Notes: generated from the letters alone by a model not told the origin. A DNA stretch of 64,000 nt from Oxalobacteraceae bacterium CAVE-383 (GCA_004134995.1 REGP01000001.1:62001-126000), one strand, 5' to 3'; numbered from the stretch's first letter, positions 19,928-30,215 are shown. Numbers and translations: made by a program.

Positions 19928-22432
19928 TTATTTTGAAGTTTCGTTTTTCAGAGCCTGCGAGAGTGCTGCGATGCTGTCGGCGATCTTGCCGAAATTGGCC
20001 GATGATCCCTTTAATTCCTCCTCGATCGTCGCCGAATGCGTGCCGATCTCCTGCCATTTGCATATTAAGGCTGCCCCGCGCATGCGATGCGCAATGCGCG
20101 CCGCGCGCTCCCGGTCCTGTTGCCGGGTGGCTTGTTGGAGATCGGCGAAGTCGTCCTGCATGGTTTGCAGGAATACAGCGGCAAGGTCGGCAGGCGTAGC
20201 GGCGGCATCTTCGCTGTCAGTTGTTTCAGGTAGTAAAGTTTTGGCCGCCACGGGCGATTGAGGCGGTTGCCCAGGGCCGCACCAGCCTTTCAGAAGGTTT
20301 TCCAGCGCGGCCAGACGCAGCGGCTTGCGCAGGGTGCCATCCATGCCGCTGCGCATGCAGGCATCCATATGTTCCTGATCGACCGCGGCCGAAATGGCGA
20401 TGATCGGCAAATGGCTGCCGCCGTGCGGACCGGTCTGGCTCGCTTCGCGCGCGCGCTGCCGGCTGGCGACCGCATAGCCGTCAATGTCGGGCAGATAGCA
20501 ATCGAGCAGCATCAGCGCAAACGAGCGGTTGGCCGTTTGCGCCAGGGCGCTGAGTCCGTCCTCGACCATCGTGAAGCGGTAACCCAGTTGCGTCAGCTGC
20601 TGGCGCAATACCATGCGGTTGCCGGGGTGATCTTCCACCACCAGAATGTGCGGCGCCAGGCCGCTGCTGTCTTCGGCCTGATCCTTGCCGCCGCCGTCAT
20701 TGGCGCCGCCATCTTCGCTTTCTTCGGGCACAACCGTTTTGGCGGGCGCCAGCTCGACCGGAATACGGCAGGTGACCGTGCTGCCGGCGCCGGGCCTGCT
20801 CTCGAATTGAATTTCGCCCTGCATCAATTCGCACAGTTCGCGGCAGATCGCCAATCCCAATCCGGTGCCGCCGAATCGCCGCGTACTGGTGCGATGGGCC
20901 TGGTGATAGGGCCGGAACAAATCCTTCTGCCGTTCGGCCGGCACGCCGATGCCGGTGTCGCTGACCGTCATCAGCAGCGTAGCCGTGCGGGGATCCCCGG
21001 CAGTTTCGGCGCCGTTTGATGCCGAGGCCGATTCCAGCGCGATGCGGACCGTGATCCGGCCGCGTTCGGTGAATTTCACGGCGTTCGAGGTCAGATTGAC
21101 CAGGATCTGGCGGATGCGCGCCGGGTCCAGCAACAGGTCGGTCGCGGGCGGCAGATCGGACTGCAATACGATGTCGAGTTTTTTGGCGCGCGCCTGCAAG
21201 GCGGCGATGTCGACCACGCTGCGCGCCAGTTGGGTCAGGTCGGTGGGCGCTTTGGCCAGCGTCAGGCGGCGCGCTTCGAGCTTCGATAAATCCAGCACAT
21301 CGTCCAGCAGTTCCAGCAGCGCTTCGGAGGCCGTGCCGGCGAGGTCGCTCAATTGCCGCTGCTGCGCGGTCAGTTTGCTGCGCGCCAGCAATTCGATCGA
21401 GGACAGGATGGCATTCATCGGCGTGCGAATTTCGTGGCTCATCACCGCCAGGAAGCGCGCCTTGGCCTGTTCGCTTTCTTCGGCCAGGCGGCGTGCGCGG
21501 CGCGAGTGCTGCGCCGCCAGTATCAGCGCCAGCAATGCGGCCGCTATCAGGCAGGCTTCAAACCAGCGATGGCGCAGGATTTGGGCCCAGCTCGGCGGAC
21601 CGTAATTGTCGCGGGAGGTCCAGCGGCGGTCGATGCTGTCGGTTTGCCCGGCGGTCAGGGCGCCCAGCGATTTTTCCATGATCGAGGCCAGCTCGGGCAA
21701 TTGCCGGCGCGTGCCGATCGAGAACACCGGCGGCGCTTCGGCCAGCGTGCCGGATACGTTCAGTTCATTTCGATATCGCTCGCTGAGGATCGGCAGCAGG
21801 ATCGCGTCCATCCCGATGACCGCGTCGGCCTTGCCGCTTGCCAGCGCGGCCAAGGCCAGCGCCGGCGTTTCCACGGTATAGGGGTGAATGGTTGGAAAGG
21901 TATGGCGCAGCATGTTCTCGTAGGCGCCGTTGCTTTTGACCGCGACGGTTTTGCCGTCCAGCTTGCGCGGATCGAAAATGATCTGGCCGTTGCTGCGCGT
22001 GACAATGATGGTGCTTCCCACGAAATAGGGCGTGCTGATGATCAGATTCTTGCGCAGGTCGAATTCGGTATAGCCGGGCGATACCGCCGGCAGCACATCG
22101 ATGTCGCCCTTTTCCAGCGCGCCGGCGATCCGGTCGTTGGCGATCTGAACCAGTTCGAAGCGCAGTCCGCTGATCTGGCCGATAGCGGCCATATAGTCGG
22201 CGGTCAGGCCCTTATAGCGACCGGCCTCAATGAATTCGAGCGGCCGCAGATAGGGATCGACAGCGATCCGGACCACCGGATGCGCCGTGATCCAGGCGGT
22301 TTCCGCGGCGTTGAACAAACCGGGCGGGGCGTCCGCCGTGGCCGGCGCGCGGATGAACAGCAGAACCAGCGCCAGCAGCGCCGCCATGAATGCCGGCCCG
22401 GGCCATCGGGCGCGGCCGTGCGGGCGCATCAC
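19928..22432 (-). CDS. BvgS/EvgS-like hybrid sensor histidine kinase
   Basis: An 834-aa unorthodox kinase. Order: N-terminal membrane/signal segment (AALLALVLLFI), one periplasmic solute-binding (SBP_bac_3, Venus-flytrap) domain at about 45-275, a transmembrane segment (CLIAAALLALILAA, about 288-302), HisKA with phospho-acceptor His333 (VMSHEIRTPMN), HATPase (NAVKFTE; DTGIGVP; GGTGLGLAI), a receiver with Asp644 (LLLDCYLPDIDGY), and an Hpt domain with His782 (IAHRMRG). BvgS normally has two flytrap domains and a PAS; this one has a single flytrap and no clear PAS. Its ATG overlaps the stop of the response-regulator gene by four bases. Confidence 0.92.
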   Translation of the reverse strand: MMRPHGRARWPGPAFMAALLALVLLFIRAPATADAPPGLFNAAETAWITAHPVVRIAVDPYLRPLEFIEAGRYKGLTADYMAAIGQISGLRFELVQIANDRIAGALEKGDIDVLPAVSPGYTEFDLRKNLIISTPYFVGSTIIVTRSNGQIIFDPRKLDGKTVAVKSNGAYENMLRHTFPTIHPYTVETPALALAALASGKADAVIGMDAILLPILSERYRNELNVSGTLAEAPPVFSIGTRRQLPELASIMEKSLGALTAGQTDSIDRRWTSRDNYGPPSWAQILRHRWFEACLIAAALLALILAAQHSRRARRLAEESEQAKARFLAVMSHEIRTPMNAILSSIELLARSKLTAQQRQLSDLAGTASEALLELLDDVLDLSKLEARRLTLAKAPTDLTQLARSVVDIAALQARAKKLDIVLQSDLPPATDLLLDPARIRQILVNLTSNAVKFTERGRITVRIALESASASNGAETAGDPRTATLLMTVSDTGIGVPAERQKDLFRPYHQAHRTSTRRFGGTGLGLAICRELCELMQGEIQFESRPGAGSTVTCRIPVELAPAKTVVPEESEDGGANDGGGKDQAEDSSGLAPHILVVEDHPGNRMVLRQQLTQLGYRFTMVEDGLSALAQTANRSFALMLLDCYLPDIDGYAVASRQRAREASQTGPHGGSHLPIIAISAAVDQEHMDACMRSGMDGTLRKPLRLAALENLLKGWCGPGQPPQSPVAAKTLLPETTDSEDAAATPADLAAVFLQTMQDDFADLQQATRQQDRERAARIAHRMRGAALICKWQEIGTHSATIEEELKGSSANFGKIADSIAALSQALKNETSK

Positions 22433-23142
22433 CTGCCGTCCAGCTGATGATGTATCTGGAAGAATTCGGCATCGCTGCGGATGCCGAGTTTGCGATAGCC
22501 GGCCTGTTTTTGCGTGCTGATGGTCTTGTTGCTGCGCGAGAATTTCTCGGCGATCTGCGCCACCGACATGCCGCTCAGGAAGCAGCGCAGCACTTCGCGC
22601 TCGCGCGGCGTCAGTTCGGCATTGCCCTGCAGGATGCTGGCGTCGCCGGCTTCGGCGCCGAGGCCGTCCGGCGAAGCCGGCTGCGGCACTTGCTGCTGGG
22701 CGCCGCGGCTGTCGAGTTCGGCCGCGACTTCGGGCGGCAGATAGGTGTCGCCCCTGGCCACGGTCCGGATTGCGGTCACCAGGTCGTCCAGATCCTGGCC
22801 CTTGCCGACAAAACCGCTGGCGCCGGCCTGGATCGCCAGCGTCACCGTGGCCTGATTGTCATGCGCCGAGGTGACGATGATCCTGGCCTTCGGAAAGCGG
22901 ATTCTGAGCAGGCGGATCAGGTTATGGCCGTCGATGTCGTTATGGCCGAGCGCGTAGTCGATCAGCAGAAAATCGGCCGGCGCGCTCTGCAGCGCGCTGA
23001 TCATTTCCTGGCTGCCGCTGAAGGCGCCGACGATGTCGATATCGCGTTCCTGGGCCAGCCGCGCCGCCAGCCCGTGCAGGATCGCCGCGTGATCGTCCAA
23101 AAGTGCAACGCGCAGGCGCTGGTTCAGGGATGGTGGCAGCAT
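22429..23142 (-). CDS. BvgA/EvgA-like LuxR-family response regulator
   Basis: A 237-aa DNA-binding regulator and partner of the overlapping hybrid kinase. Receiver domain at 10-130 with acidic pair DDH and phospho-acceptor Asp62 (LLIDYALG), followed by a linker rich in Gln/Pro and a C-terminal LuxR-type helix-turn-helix (LTPREREVLRCFLSGMSVAQIAEKF). AGAAAGGGG precedes the ATG. It starts 16 bases after the end of ggt on the same strand, so ggt, regulator and kinase probably form one transcript. Targets are unknown. Confidence 0.92.
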   Translation of the reverse strand: MLPPSLNQRLRVALLDDHAAILHGLAARLAQERDIDIVGAFSGSQEMISALQSAPADFLLIDYALGHNDIDGHNLIRLLRIRFPKARIIVTSAHDNQATVTLAIQAGASGFVGKGQDLDDLVTAIRTVARGDTYLPPEVAAELDSRGAQQQVPQPASPDGLGAEAGDASILQGNAELTPREREVLRCFLSGMSVAQIAEKFSRSNKTISTQKQAGYRKLGIRSDAEFFQIHHQLDGR

Positions 23143-23158
23143 GAGGCCCCTTTCTGGG

Positions 23159-24970
23159 TTAATAGCCGAGCGCGGCGCCGTCGGGATCCCGGGTATCGGA
23201 AAACCCGTCGAAACCGTCGGGCGTCAGCTGGATGGTTTGGGTGCGGCCCATCGGCGCTTCCAGCGCCAGGACGTAGCCTTTTTGTTCCAGCAGACGTAGT
23301 GTATCGCGACTCAGGCCTTTTTCAATGCGCAGGCGGTCCGGCATCCATTGATGGTGAATCCGCGGTGCCATGGCGGCTTCGGCGATATTCATTTGATGGT
23401 CGATCACGTTCAGAATGGTTTGCAGCACGGTCGTGATGATGCGGCTGCCGCCGGGGCTGCCGGTGACCAGGAACGGCTTGCCGTCCTTGAGCACGATGGT
23501 GGGCGACATCGAACTGAGCGGGCGTTTGCCGGCGCCGACGGCGTTGGCGTCGCCGCCGGTCAGGCCGAAGGCATTGGCCACGCCGGCCTTGACCGAAAAA
23601 TCGTCCATTTCGTTATTCAGCGTGATGCCGGTGCCGTCGGCCACGATGCCGCTGCCGAAATTCAGGTTCAGGGTATAGGTGGCCGACACCACATTGCCGT
23701 ACTTGTCCGCGACCGAAAACTGCGTGGTCTGGTCGCTTTCGTAGGCTTGCGGCCGGCCGGCCTTGATGGCGCTGGACGGGGTGGCGCGTTCGGTATCGAT
23801 GCGGGCGGCCTGCTTGTCGGCATAGGCATGCGAAATCAGGCCTTGCAGCGGGACCTTGATGAAATCGGGATCGCCCAGGTGTTCGGCGCGGTCGGCATAG
23901 GCCAGCTTCATGGCTTCGGCCATCAGATGGATGGTCTGGGCGCTGTCGGCGCCGTAGTCGCGCAGGGGATAGCGTTCCAGGATGTTGAGCATTTCGATGA
24001 TGTGCACGCCGCCGGAACTTGGCGGCGGCATCGCCACCACGCGATAGCCGCGATAGTCGCCCATGATCGGCTGGCGCTCGACGACGCGGTAGTTTTTCAG
24101 GTCGGCGGCACTGATGGCGCCGCCGTGGCGCGCCATTTCCGCGACGATCTTGCGTGCGATCGACCCTTCATAAAATGCGGCGGGACCGTCGCGCGCGATC
24201 AACTGCATGGAATGCGCCAGATCGGTCTGCACCAGTTTCTCGCCGCTTTGCAGCGGCCGTCCGTCCTTGAAGAAAATGGCGCGGCTGGCCGGCCACTGCC
24301 CCATATGGTCGCGTTCGCCGGCCAGCGCCTCGCCCAGCGTATCGCTCACGATAAAGCCGTTGCGGGCCAGCCGGATGGCCGGCGCGATCACGTCGGCCAG
24401 CGGCATCGTGCCGTATTTTTTCAGCGCCAGGGAAAGGCCCGCGACCGTGCCGGGCACGCCCACGGCCAGGTGCGTATAAGTGGAACCGCCCGGAACCGGA
24501 TTGCCTTGCGCGTCCAGGAACATGTCGCGCTTCGCCGCCAGCGGCGCCACTTCGCGGAAATCGAGCGCGGTGTCCTTGCCGCTCTTCGCGTCGTGGATCA
24601 GCATGAAGCCGCCGCCGCCGATGTTGCCCGCGTTCGGCAATACCACCGCCAGGGCGAAGCCGACCGCCGCCGCGGCGTCAACCGCATTGCCGCCGCGTCT
24701 AAGTATGTCGAGGCCGACTTGCGTGGCCAGGCGCTGTTCGCTGACCACCATGCCGTGCCGCGCGTGGGCCGGCGTAATGATGGCCTGGCCGGTGTCGTAG
24801 CGGATGACGGTATTGGGATTGACGGCGCCGGCTTGCGGGGGCGCCGCTGTCTGCGCCTGCGCCGGCAGGAACGCGGCCAGGCTCGACACCACGAGAGTGG
24901 CGATCGCATGTTTCAATATTGCATGCGTCAATAATAAGAACGGCTTCTTGCGTGCATGGAGAATACTCAT
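23159..24970 (-). CDS. ggt: Gamma-glutamyltransferase (periplasmic, self-cleaving)
   Basis: Cleaves glutathione and other gamma-glutamyl compounds. The 603-aa precursor has a signal peptide (Lys-rich start, ATLVVSSLAAFLPAQAQ) for export. Autocleavage is predicted between Gln414 and Thr415 in ESDQTTQFSV; the new N-terminal Thr is the nucleophile, as Thr391 in E. coli. Conserved GGNAVDAAAA, GNIGGGGFML and the late GSPGGSRIITTVLQ support the assignment. It lies immediately upstream of a two-component system on the same strand, an unusual association. A 14-bp palindrome (25001-25014) stands 30 bases upstream of its ATG. Confidence 0.95.
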   Translation of the reverse strand: MSILHARKKPFLLLTHAILKHAIATLVVSSLAAFLPAQAQTAAPPQAGAVNPNTVIRYDTGQAIITPAHARHGMVVSEQRLATQVGLDILRRGGNAVDAAAAVGFALAVVLPNAGNIGGGGFMLIHDAKSGKDTALDFREVAPLAAKRDMFLDAQGNPVPGGSTYTHLAVGVPGTVAGLSLALKKYGTMPLADVIAPAIRLARNGFIVSDTLGEALAGERDHMGQWPASRAIFFKDGRPLQSGEKLVQTDLAHSMQLIARDGPAAFYEGSIARKIVAEMARHGGAISAADLKNYRVVERQPIMGDYRGYRVVAMPPPSSGGVHIIEMLNILERYPLRDYGADSAQTIHLMAEAMKLAYADRAEHLGDPDFIKVPLQGLISHAYADKQAARIDTERATPSSAIKAGRPQAYESDQTTQFSVADKYGNVVSATYTLNLNFGSGIVADGTGITLNNEMDDFSVKAGVANAFGLTGGDANAVGAGKRPLSSMSPTIVLKDGKPFLVTGSPGGSRIITTVLQTILNVIDHQMNIAEAAMAPRIHHQWMPDRLRIEKGLSRDTLRLLEQKGYVLALEAPMGRTQTIQLTPDGFDGFSDTRDPDGAALGY

Positions 24971-25000
24971 CAGCGGCTTCCGGTGAAGGGTTAATCGAGA

Positions 25001-25014
25001 TGCACTGCAGTGCA
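25001..25014. promoter_or_regulatory. Perfect 14-bp palindrome upstream of ggt
   Basis: TGCACTGCAGTGCA reads the same on both strands and lies 30 bases before the ggt start, where an operator would be expected. No regulator can be assigned from sequence alone. Confidence 0.35.
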
Positions 25015-25085
25015 GGCTCGATTGTAGCCGCGCTATTTTGAATAAGGGCGTGAATAAGAGGGATGATGCAAGAGTTGGCGGGATA

Positions 25086-25107
25086 GGCCGGTTTTTGCGA
25101 ACCGGCC
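25086..25107. terminator. Hairpin downstream of the GGDEF-EAL gene
   Basis: GGCCGGTT/AACCGGCC 8-bp stem with a 6-base loop, in the gap between the 3' end of the GGDEF-EAL gene and the 5' side of ggt. No strong T-run follows on the minus strand, so terminator activity is uncertain. Confidence 0.45.
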
Positions 25108-25165
25108 CTATTTCATTACCAAAAAAATAATAAACACAAAAAGATTAAAACGCGCCGCCGCCTGT

Positions 25166-27460
25166 TTATTTTGCAAGCAGCAATGCCACCTCTTCCGATG
25201 GCATCGGCCGGCCGCACAGAAAGCCCTGCATCGAATCGCATTGTCGTTCGCGCAGGAATTCGAGCTGTTCGGCCGTCTCGACGCCTTCCGCGACCACTGT
25301 CAGCTTCATGCTGTGCGCCAGCGCAATGACGGCGGTGGCGATGGCGGCGTCATTGCTGTTGGCCGGAATATCGCAGACGAACGAGCGGTCGATCTTGAGC
25401 GAATGAATCGGGAAACGCTTCAGATAGCTCAGGCTGGAATAGCCGGTGCCGAAATCGTCGATCGACAAATGCACGCCCATGTCGGTCAGCAACTGCAGCG
25501 TCGCGGCGGCGGCTTCGGGATCGTCCATGACCACGCTTTCGGTAATTTCCAGGTCGAGCTGATCCGCGGCGCACTGTGTATCGGTCAGGACGTTGGCCAC
25601 CATCTGATGCAGATCCTGCTGCTTGAACTGGCGCGCCGACAGGTTGACGGCCATGCTGATATTGCGCAGGCCGGCGTTTTTCCATGCCACCTGCTGGGCG
25701 CAGGCAGTGCGCAGCACCCATTCGCCGATCGGCACGATCAGGCCGGTTTCCTCGGCAATCGGGATGAAGTCGCCCGGATGCACCATGGCGCGGCCGGGCG
25801 GCTGCCAGCGCAGCAGGGCTTCGGCGCCGACGATGGCGCCGGACGGAATATCGATCTGCGGCTGGTAGTGCAGCACGAATTCGTTGCGCTCCAATGCCCG
25901 GCGCAGGCCGGCTTCCAGCTTCAGGCGGTCCAGCGCGCGCGTGTTCATGCACGGCTGATAGAACTGGAAATTGCCGCAGCCCATTTCCTTGACGCGGTAC
26001 ATCGCCGCATCGGCGTTGGCCAGCAGGGTGGCGGCAGTGTCGCCGTCGCGCGGAAAGACCGCCACGCCGATACTGCCGACCGGCGACAGTTCCTGGCCGT
26101 CCATATCCATCGGCGCGAACAGGGCATCGAGCATTTTGCGCGCGATGGCGGCGATTTCGCTTTCATGCGCGATATCGGCCAGCACCACCACGAACTCGTC
26201 GCCGCCGAGCCGCGCCACGGTATCGCCGTCGCGCACGTTGGCGTTGAGCCGGCGCGCCACTTCGACGATCACCCGGTCGCCGGCATCATGGCCGAGGCTG
26301 TCGTTGATGTTCTTGAAACGGTCCAGATCGATGAACAGCACCGCCACATGGCGTTCGGCCCGGGTGGCGTAGGTTACCGCCTGCGACAGCCGGTCGTTCA
26401 GCAAGGCGCGATTGAACAGCCCGGTCAGCGGATCGTGATTGGCCAGATGCAGCAGCTTTTCCTCGGCCAGCTTGCGTTGGGAAATATCCTCGATGATCAG
26501 CGCGAGATACATCTCGCCGTCGCCGATGCGCCGCGGCGCCACCGTGATATGCACCCAGACGAAGTGGCCGTCCTTGTGGCGATAGCGTTTTTCGCGGGTA
26601 TAGCTGGGGATCTCGCCGGCGATCAGGCGCGTGCGCAGTTGATTGTCGAGCGGCAGGTCTTCCGGCGCGGTCATGTCCTGGAAGCGCAATTCGAGCAGCG
26701 ATTGCTCGGTATGGCCGAGAATGCCAAGGAAGCGGCGATTCACGCGCAGCCAGCGTCCGTCCAGCGCCACATGCGCCAGGCCGACCACGGCATGTTCGAA
26801 CGCCTGCCGCGAACGCGCTTCGCTTTCGCGCAGTTCGGCTTCCGCCAGCAGCGCGGCGGTGACGTTTTCGGCGATCACCAGCACCTGGCCCTGGCCGTCC
26901 AGTATTTCGTGCGAAACGGTGCATCTGAGCGTGCAGCAGATGCTGCGCCGGTCGCTGCCGACGCAGGGCACGCGGATCAGCATCAGGTTGCGGTAGCGGG
27001 GATTGACGAGCGCCGCTTCGATGCTGTCGACCAGGTCGCGGTCCGAAATCAGCGTCGCAACCATTTCCCCTTCGAGCTGGCATTTGGTCGACAGGCCCAG
27101 CAATTCCTTGGCGGACCGGCTAACGGTCTGGATGGTGCCGTCCAGTGCGATGGCGATCAGGCCGGAAGGCATGCAATCGATCAGGCGCATCGTAAAGCGC
27201 TGGCGCTGGCGCGCGTTGACGGCCTGTTCCAGCCATTCCGGCGCCCAGGCCGGATCGGAAATCAGCGGCAGCGGATTGCCGCCGGCGCAGTAGCGGTCGT
27301 TTTCGGCGATGCGTCCCGGTTCCTGGACGACGCACGGGCCCGCGTGGCCCTCCGCGCGGTCATTACAGTCATTGCAGTCATCGTCCCGGCAGTCGTCTTT
27401 TTTGCAGCTTGAGTCGGCTTCTTTCATGATGGGTTCGCTTATGTTGGGCTTACGTTGCAT
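25166..27460 (-). CDS. PAS-GGDEF-EAL cyclic-di-GMP turnover protein
   Basis: A 764-aa protein without obvious membrane segments. After a Cys-rich, acidic N terminus come two PAS-like sensor regions (about 90-205 and 210-330, the latter with a PAC-type [18 protein letters not shown]), then GGDEF ([11 protein letters not shown], about 415) and EAL (GAEALLRW, about 543; [38 protein letters not shown]). Both catalytic signatures look intact, so it could make or degrade c-di-GMP. The first ATG overlaps the end of the chemoreceptor gene by 11 bases; an alternative ATG is at 27427. Translation is probably coupled to the receptor gene. Confidence 0.9.
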   Translation of the reverse strand: MQRKPNISEPIMKEADSSCKKDDCRDDDCNDCNDRAEGHAGPCVVQEPGRIAENDRYCAGGNPLPLISDPAWAPEWLEQAVNARQRQRFTMRLIDCMPSGLIAIALDGTIQTVSRSAKELLGLSTKCQLEGEMVATLISDRDLVDSIEAALVNPRYRNLMLIRVPCVGSDRRSICCTLRCTVSHEILDGQGQVLVIAENVTAALLAEAELRESEARSRQAFEHAVVGLAHVALDGRWLRVNRRFLGILGHTEQSLLELRFQDMTAPEDLPLDNQLRTRLIAGEIPSYTREKRYRHKDGHFVWVHITVAPRRIGDGEMYLALIIEDISQRKLAEEKLLHLANHDPLTGLFNRALLNDRLSQAVTYATRAERHVAVLFIDLDRFKNINDSLGHDAGDRVIVEVARRLNANVRDGDTVARLGGDEFVVVLADIAHESEIAAIARKMLDALFAPMDMDGQELSPVGSIGVAVFPRDGDTAATLLANADAAMYRVKEMGCGNFQFYQPCMNTRALDRLKLEAGLRRALERNEFVLHYQPQIDIPSGAIVGAEALLRWQPPGRAMVHPGDFIPIAEETGLIVPIGEWVLRTACAQQVAWKNAGLRNISMAVNLSARQFKQQDLHQMVANVLTDTQCAADQLDLEITESVVMDDPEAAAATLQLLTDMGVHLSIDDFGTGYSSLSYLKRFPIHSLKIDRSFVCDIPANSNDAAIATAVIALAHSMKLTVVAEGVETAEQLEFLRERQCDSMQGFLCGRPMPSEEVALLLAK

Positions 27461-29015
27461 GCGTTGCGCTTCGATCGAGCCGGAACACGCTGACCACTTG
27501 CGTCAACCCGTCGGCCTGTTGCCGCAATGCACCCGCGGCGGCGGCGGCCTGCTCCACCAGGGCGGCGTTTTGCTGCGTGACGCTGTCCATTTCGGAAATT
27601 GCCTGATTGATTTGTCCGATTCCGGTTTCCTGTTCCGCGCTGGCCGAGGCGATTTCGCCCATGATGTCGGTCACGCGCTGCACGCTGGCAACGATCTCGT
27701 TCATGGTGGCGCCGGCTTGCGACACCAGCTGGCTGCCGGAATCCACTTTATTGACCGAATCGTCGATCAGTACCTTGATTTCCTTGGCGGCGGCGGCCGA
27801 ACGTTGCGCCAGGTTGCGCACCTCCGACGCCACCACGGCGAAGCCGCGTCCCTGTTCGCCGGCGCGCGCGGCTTCCACCGCGGCATTCAGCGCCAGAATA
27901 TTGGTTTGGAAGGCGATGCCGTCGATGACCGCGATGATGTCGGCGATCTTCAACGCGGAGCTGTTGATTTCCTGCATCGTATCGACCACTTGCGAGACCA
28001 CCGCGCCGCCCTTGCCGGCGACGTTCGATGCCGACAGCGCCAGTTGGTTGGCCTGGCGCGCATTGTCGGCGCTTTGCCGGACGGTGGAGGTCAGCTGTTC
28101 CATGGCGGCGGCGGTTTGCTGCAGCGAACTGGCCTGCTGTTCGGTGCGCGACGACAGATCGAGATTGCCGCTGGCGATCTGGCTGGAGGCGGTGGCGATG
28201 GTGTCGGAGCTTTGCCGCACCTCGCCGACCAGCGTCACCAGGCTGCCGTTCATGTCTTTCAGTTCGCGCAGCAACTGGCCGGTTTCGCAAGTCGAAACGA
28301 CTTCGATGCGGCTGGTCAGATCGCCCGCGGCGACAGTGCGCGCAATACCCACCGCCGTGCGCAGCGGCCGCGTAATGCTGCGCGTGACCAAGTACGCCAA
28401 TGCGCAGGCCAGCACGATAGCCGCTCCCGCCAGCGACAGCATGTAAGCGGCGCCGCTGCTGTATTGGGCCGCCGCCGCGCGCGTCGCATCCTGCATGAAC
28501 GCTTCACCCAGATCGATGATCCCCTTCACCTTGGCGAAATAGACTGTCTGGTCTTTTGCGATTGCGCTTGCCAGCAGGCGCTGGGCTTCGGCTTTCCTGC
28601 CTTCTTCCAGCAGTTTCAGAAATGCCGCCTGGTCGGCGCGGTAAGCCAGGCGGGCCTGCAGCATTTCGGCATAGCGCTGGCGCCCCCGATCGGTCTGCAT
28701 CTGCCGATTGAGTTGTTCAAAGCGTGCCGTGACGTCGGTTCTGATGACATCCATGTCGGCCAGCAATTGCCTGGTTTGTTCGGGATCTTCGATAATCAGC
28801 AATTGGTGCAGGATCACCGAAGTCTTGGTGAGGCCGTCCTGGATGCGATACGCATTGGCGACGCGCGGATAGCGGTCGTTGGCGATGGCGTCGGTGGCCT
28901 GGTACAGATTGTCGAGGCGCCAGACGCCGAGCGCGGTGATGCTTGCGAGTAATAACACCAGGACGCCGAAACCGGCGGCCAGGCGCGTGCCGACCTTCAA
29001 ATTTGCCAATGACAT
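27450..29015 (-). CDS. Methyl-accepting chemotaxis protein (Tsr/Tar-like topology)
   Basis: A 521-aa inner-membrane chemoreceptor. Transmembrane segment 1 at about 10-30 ([21 protein letters not shown]), a periplasmic four-helix-bundle sensor domain, transmembrane segment 2 at about 190-210 ([18 protein letters not shown]), a HAMP domain, and the cytoplasmic signalling hairpin ([34 protein letters not shown]). No C-terminal CheR-binding pentapeptide is seen. On the minus strand a GCCGATTC with TAAA 17 bases upstream (29211-29183) resembles a sigma-28 promoter, though the spacing is 2 bases long. It overlaps the GGDEF-EAL gene. Confidence 0.93.
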   Translation of the reverse strand: MSLANLKVGTRLAAGFGVLVLLLASITALGVWRLDNLYQATDAIANDRYPRVANAYRIQDGLTKTSVILHQLLIIEDPEQTRQLLADMDVIRTDVTARFEQLNRQMQTDRGRQRYAEMLQARLAYRADQAAFLKLLEEGRKAEAQRLLASAIAKDQTVYFAKVKGIIDLGEAFMQDATRAAAAQYSSGAAYMLSLAGAAIVLACALAYLVTRSITRPLRTAVGIARTVAAGDLTSRIEVVSTCETGQLLRELKDMNGSLVTLVGEVRQSSDTIATASSQIASGNLDLSSRTEQQASSLQQTAAAMEQLTSTVRQSADNARQANQLALSASNVAGKGGAVVSQVVDTMQEINSSALKIADIIAVIDGIAFQTNILALNAAVEAARAGEQGRGFAVVASEVRNLAQRSAAAAKEIKVLIDDSVNKVDSGSQLVSQAGATMNEIVASVQRVTDIMGEIASASAEQETGIGQINQAISEMDSVTQQNAALVEQAAAAAGALRQQADGLTQVVSVFRLDRSATHAT

Positions 29016-29266
29016 TGTTATGCTCTTCTATTCTCTTGAAGCAACAAATACACCGCAAAAAAGGCGGCGCGCAGGTTTTGGAATGAACTTCCGATGCCGC
29101 TTGGAAACGATCGGTCCGGCGTCGTTGCCGAACCTGTCCAATACTGTTGAAGAAACAGCTTTTACGGTCGGGTTTGAGTATAGAATCGGCAAAAATGCGC
29201 AGCATGATTTAAATGCCGGTCAACCAGTCGTATTTCGCATGTTCCGATATAAGCGCTTCTAAAAAA

Positions 29267-30205
29267 ATGGATATCCGTTCGCTTCGTTACTTTGTTGAAA
29301 CTGTCCGCCTCAACAGCTTTACCCAGGCTGCGGAAACCCTGCACGTCACGCAATCGACGGTCAGCAAGATGGTGCACAATCTCGAACACGAAGCCGGCGG
29401 CCAATTGCTTGTGCGCGACGGCCGCAACCTGGTGCTGACCGATACCGGCCGGGTGATGTACGCGCGCGGCCAGGCGATACTGGCCTCGCTCAGCGATCTG
29501 AAGCGCGAGATCAGCGATACGCAATATCTGCGCGCCGGCAGCCTGACGGTCGGCATGCCGCCGATGATCAATCTGCTGTTCACGCCGGTGCTGAAGGCGT
29601 TCCGCGAGAAGTATCCGGAAGTGGCGCTGACGCTGCGCGAAGAACCCGGCCTGGCCATCGAACGGCTGGTGGCGGCCGGCGATCTGGAAGTCGGCATCAC
29701 GATCATGCCCTGCGATCCGGGGCTGGATTTCATCGCCATCGAAGTGGCGCGTTATCCGATGTGGGCGCTGGCCAAGGCCGGCACCTTTCTCGACAACCGC
29801 ACCGCGATCAAGCTCGAACAACTGCGAGACATGCAATTGGTGCTGCTCAACGATGATTTCGCCTCAAGCAATCTGTTGAACAGGAAATTCCAGGAAGCCG
29901 GCTTCACGCCGAAGATCGCGGCGCAGACCGGCCATTGGGACTGGCTGGTGGAAATGGCGTCGGCCGGCATCGGCGTGGCGATCCTGCCGGAACTGTTGAT
30001 CAACCGGCTCACGGGCAAAAAACTGCAGATGGTGCGCATCGTCGAGCCGGAGATACAGTGGAAGATCGCGCAAATCTGGAACAGCCGCTATCTGTCGTGC
30101 GCGGCACGCGCCTGGCTGGAGGTTTGCCAGAGCGTGTTCAGCGGCGTCGATGCGGAATGGCCCGCGCTGTGCGAACCGCCGGGGCGGACGCTGCCGGTTT
30201 TGTAG
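29267..30205 (+). CDS. LysR-family transcriptional regulator
   Basis: A 312-aa regulator with the N-terminal winged helix-turn-helix (MDIRSLRYFVETVRLNSFTQAAETLHVTQSTVSKMV) and a C-terminal effector-binding domain of the LysR type 2 periplasmic-binding fold. The start at 29267 is chosen because LysR proteins begin directly with this DIRxLRYF motif; 18 extra upstream codons are not conserved. It is divergent from the chemoreceptor gene with about 250 bases between. Target genes are unknown. A three-copy 9-bp repeat and a terminator follow. Confidence 0.92.
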   Translation: MDIRSLRYFVETVRLNSFTQAAETLHVTQSTVSKMVHNLEHEAGGQLLVRDGRNLVLTDTGRVMYARGQAILASLSDLKREISDTQYLRAGSLTVGMPPMINLLFTPVLKAFREKYPEVALTLREEPGLAIERLVAAGDLEVGITIMPCDPGLDFIAIEVARYPMWALAKAGTFLDNRTAIKLEQLRDMQLVLLNDDFASSNLLNRKFQEAGFTPKIAAQTGHWDWLVEMASAGIGVAILPELLINRLTGKKLQMVRIVEPEIQWKIAQIWNSRYLSCAARAWLEVCQSVFSGVDAEWPALCEPPGRTLPVL

Positions 30206-30215
30206 GCTGATGGCG

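Noticed and set aside
25241-27412. A 723-codon plus-strand frame opposite the GGDEF-EAL gene
   Set aside because: Low-complexity His/Gln/Arg/Ala composition typical of antisense shadows; the opposite strand has complete GGDEF and EAL motifs.
29183-29211. Sigma-28 promoter of the chemoreceptor gene
   Set aside because: GCCGATTC and TAAA are there but 17 bases apart instead of 15, and the second chemoreceptor gene has no matching site; mentioned only in the gene entry.
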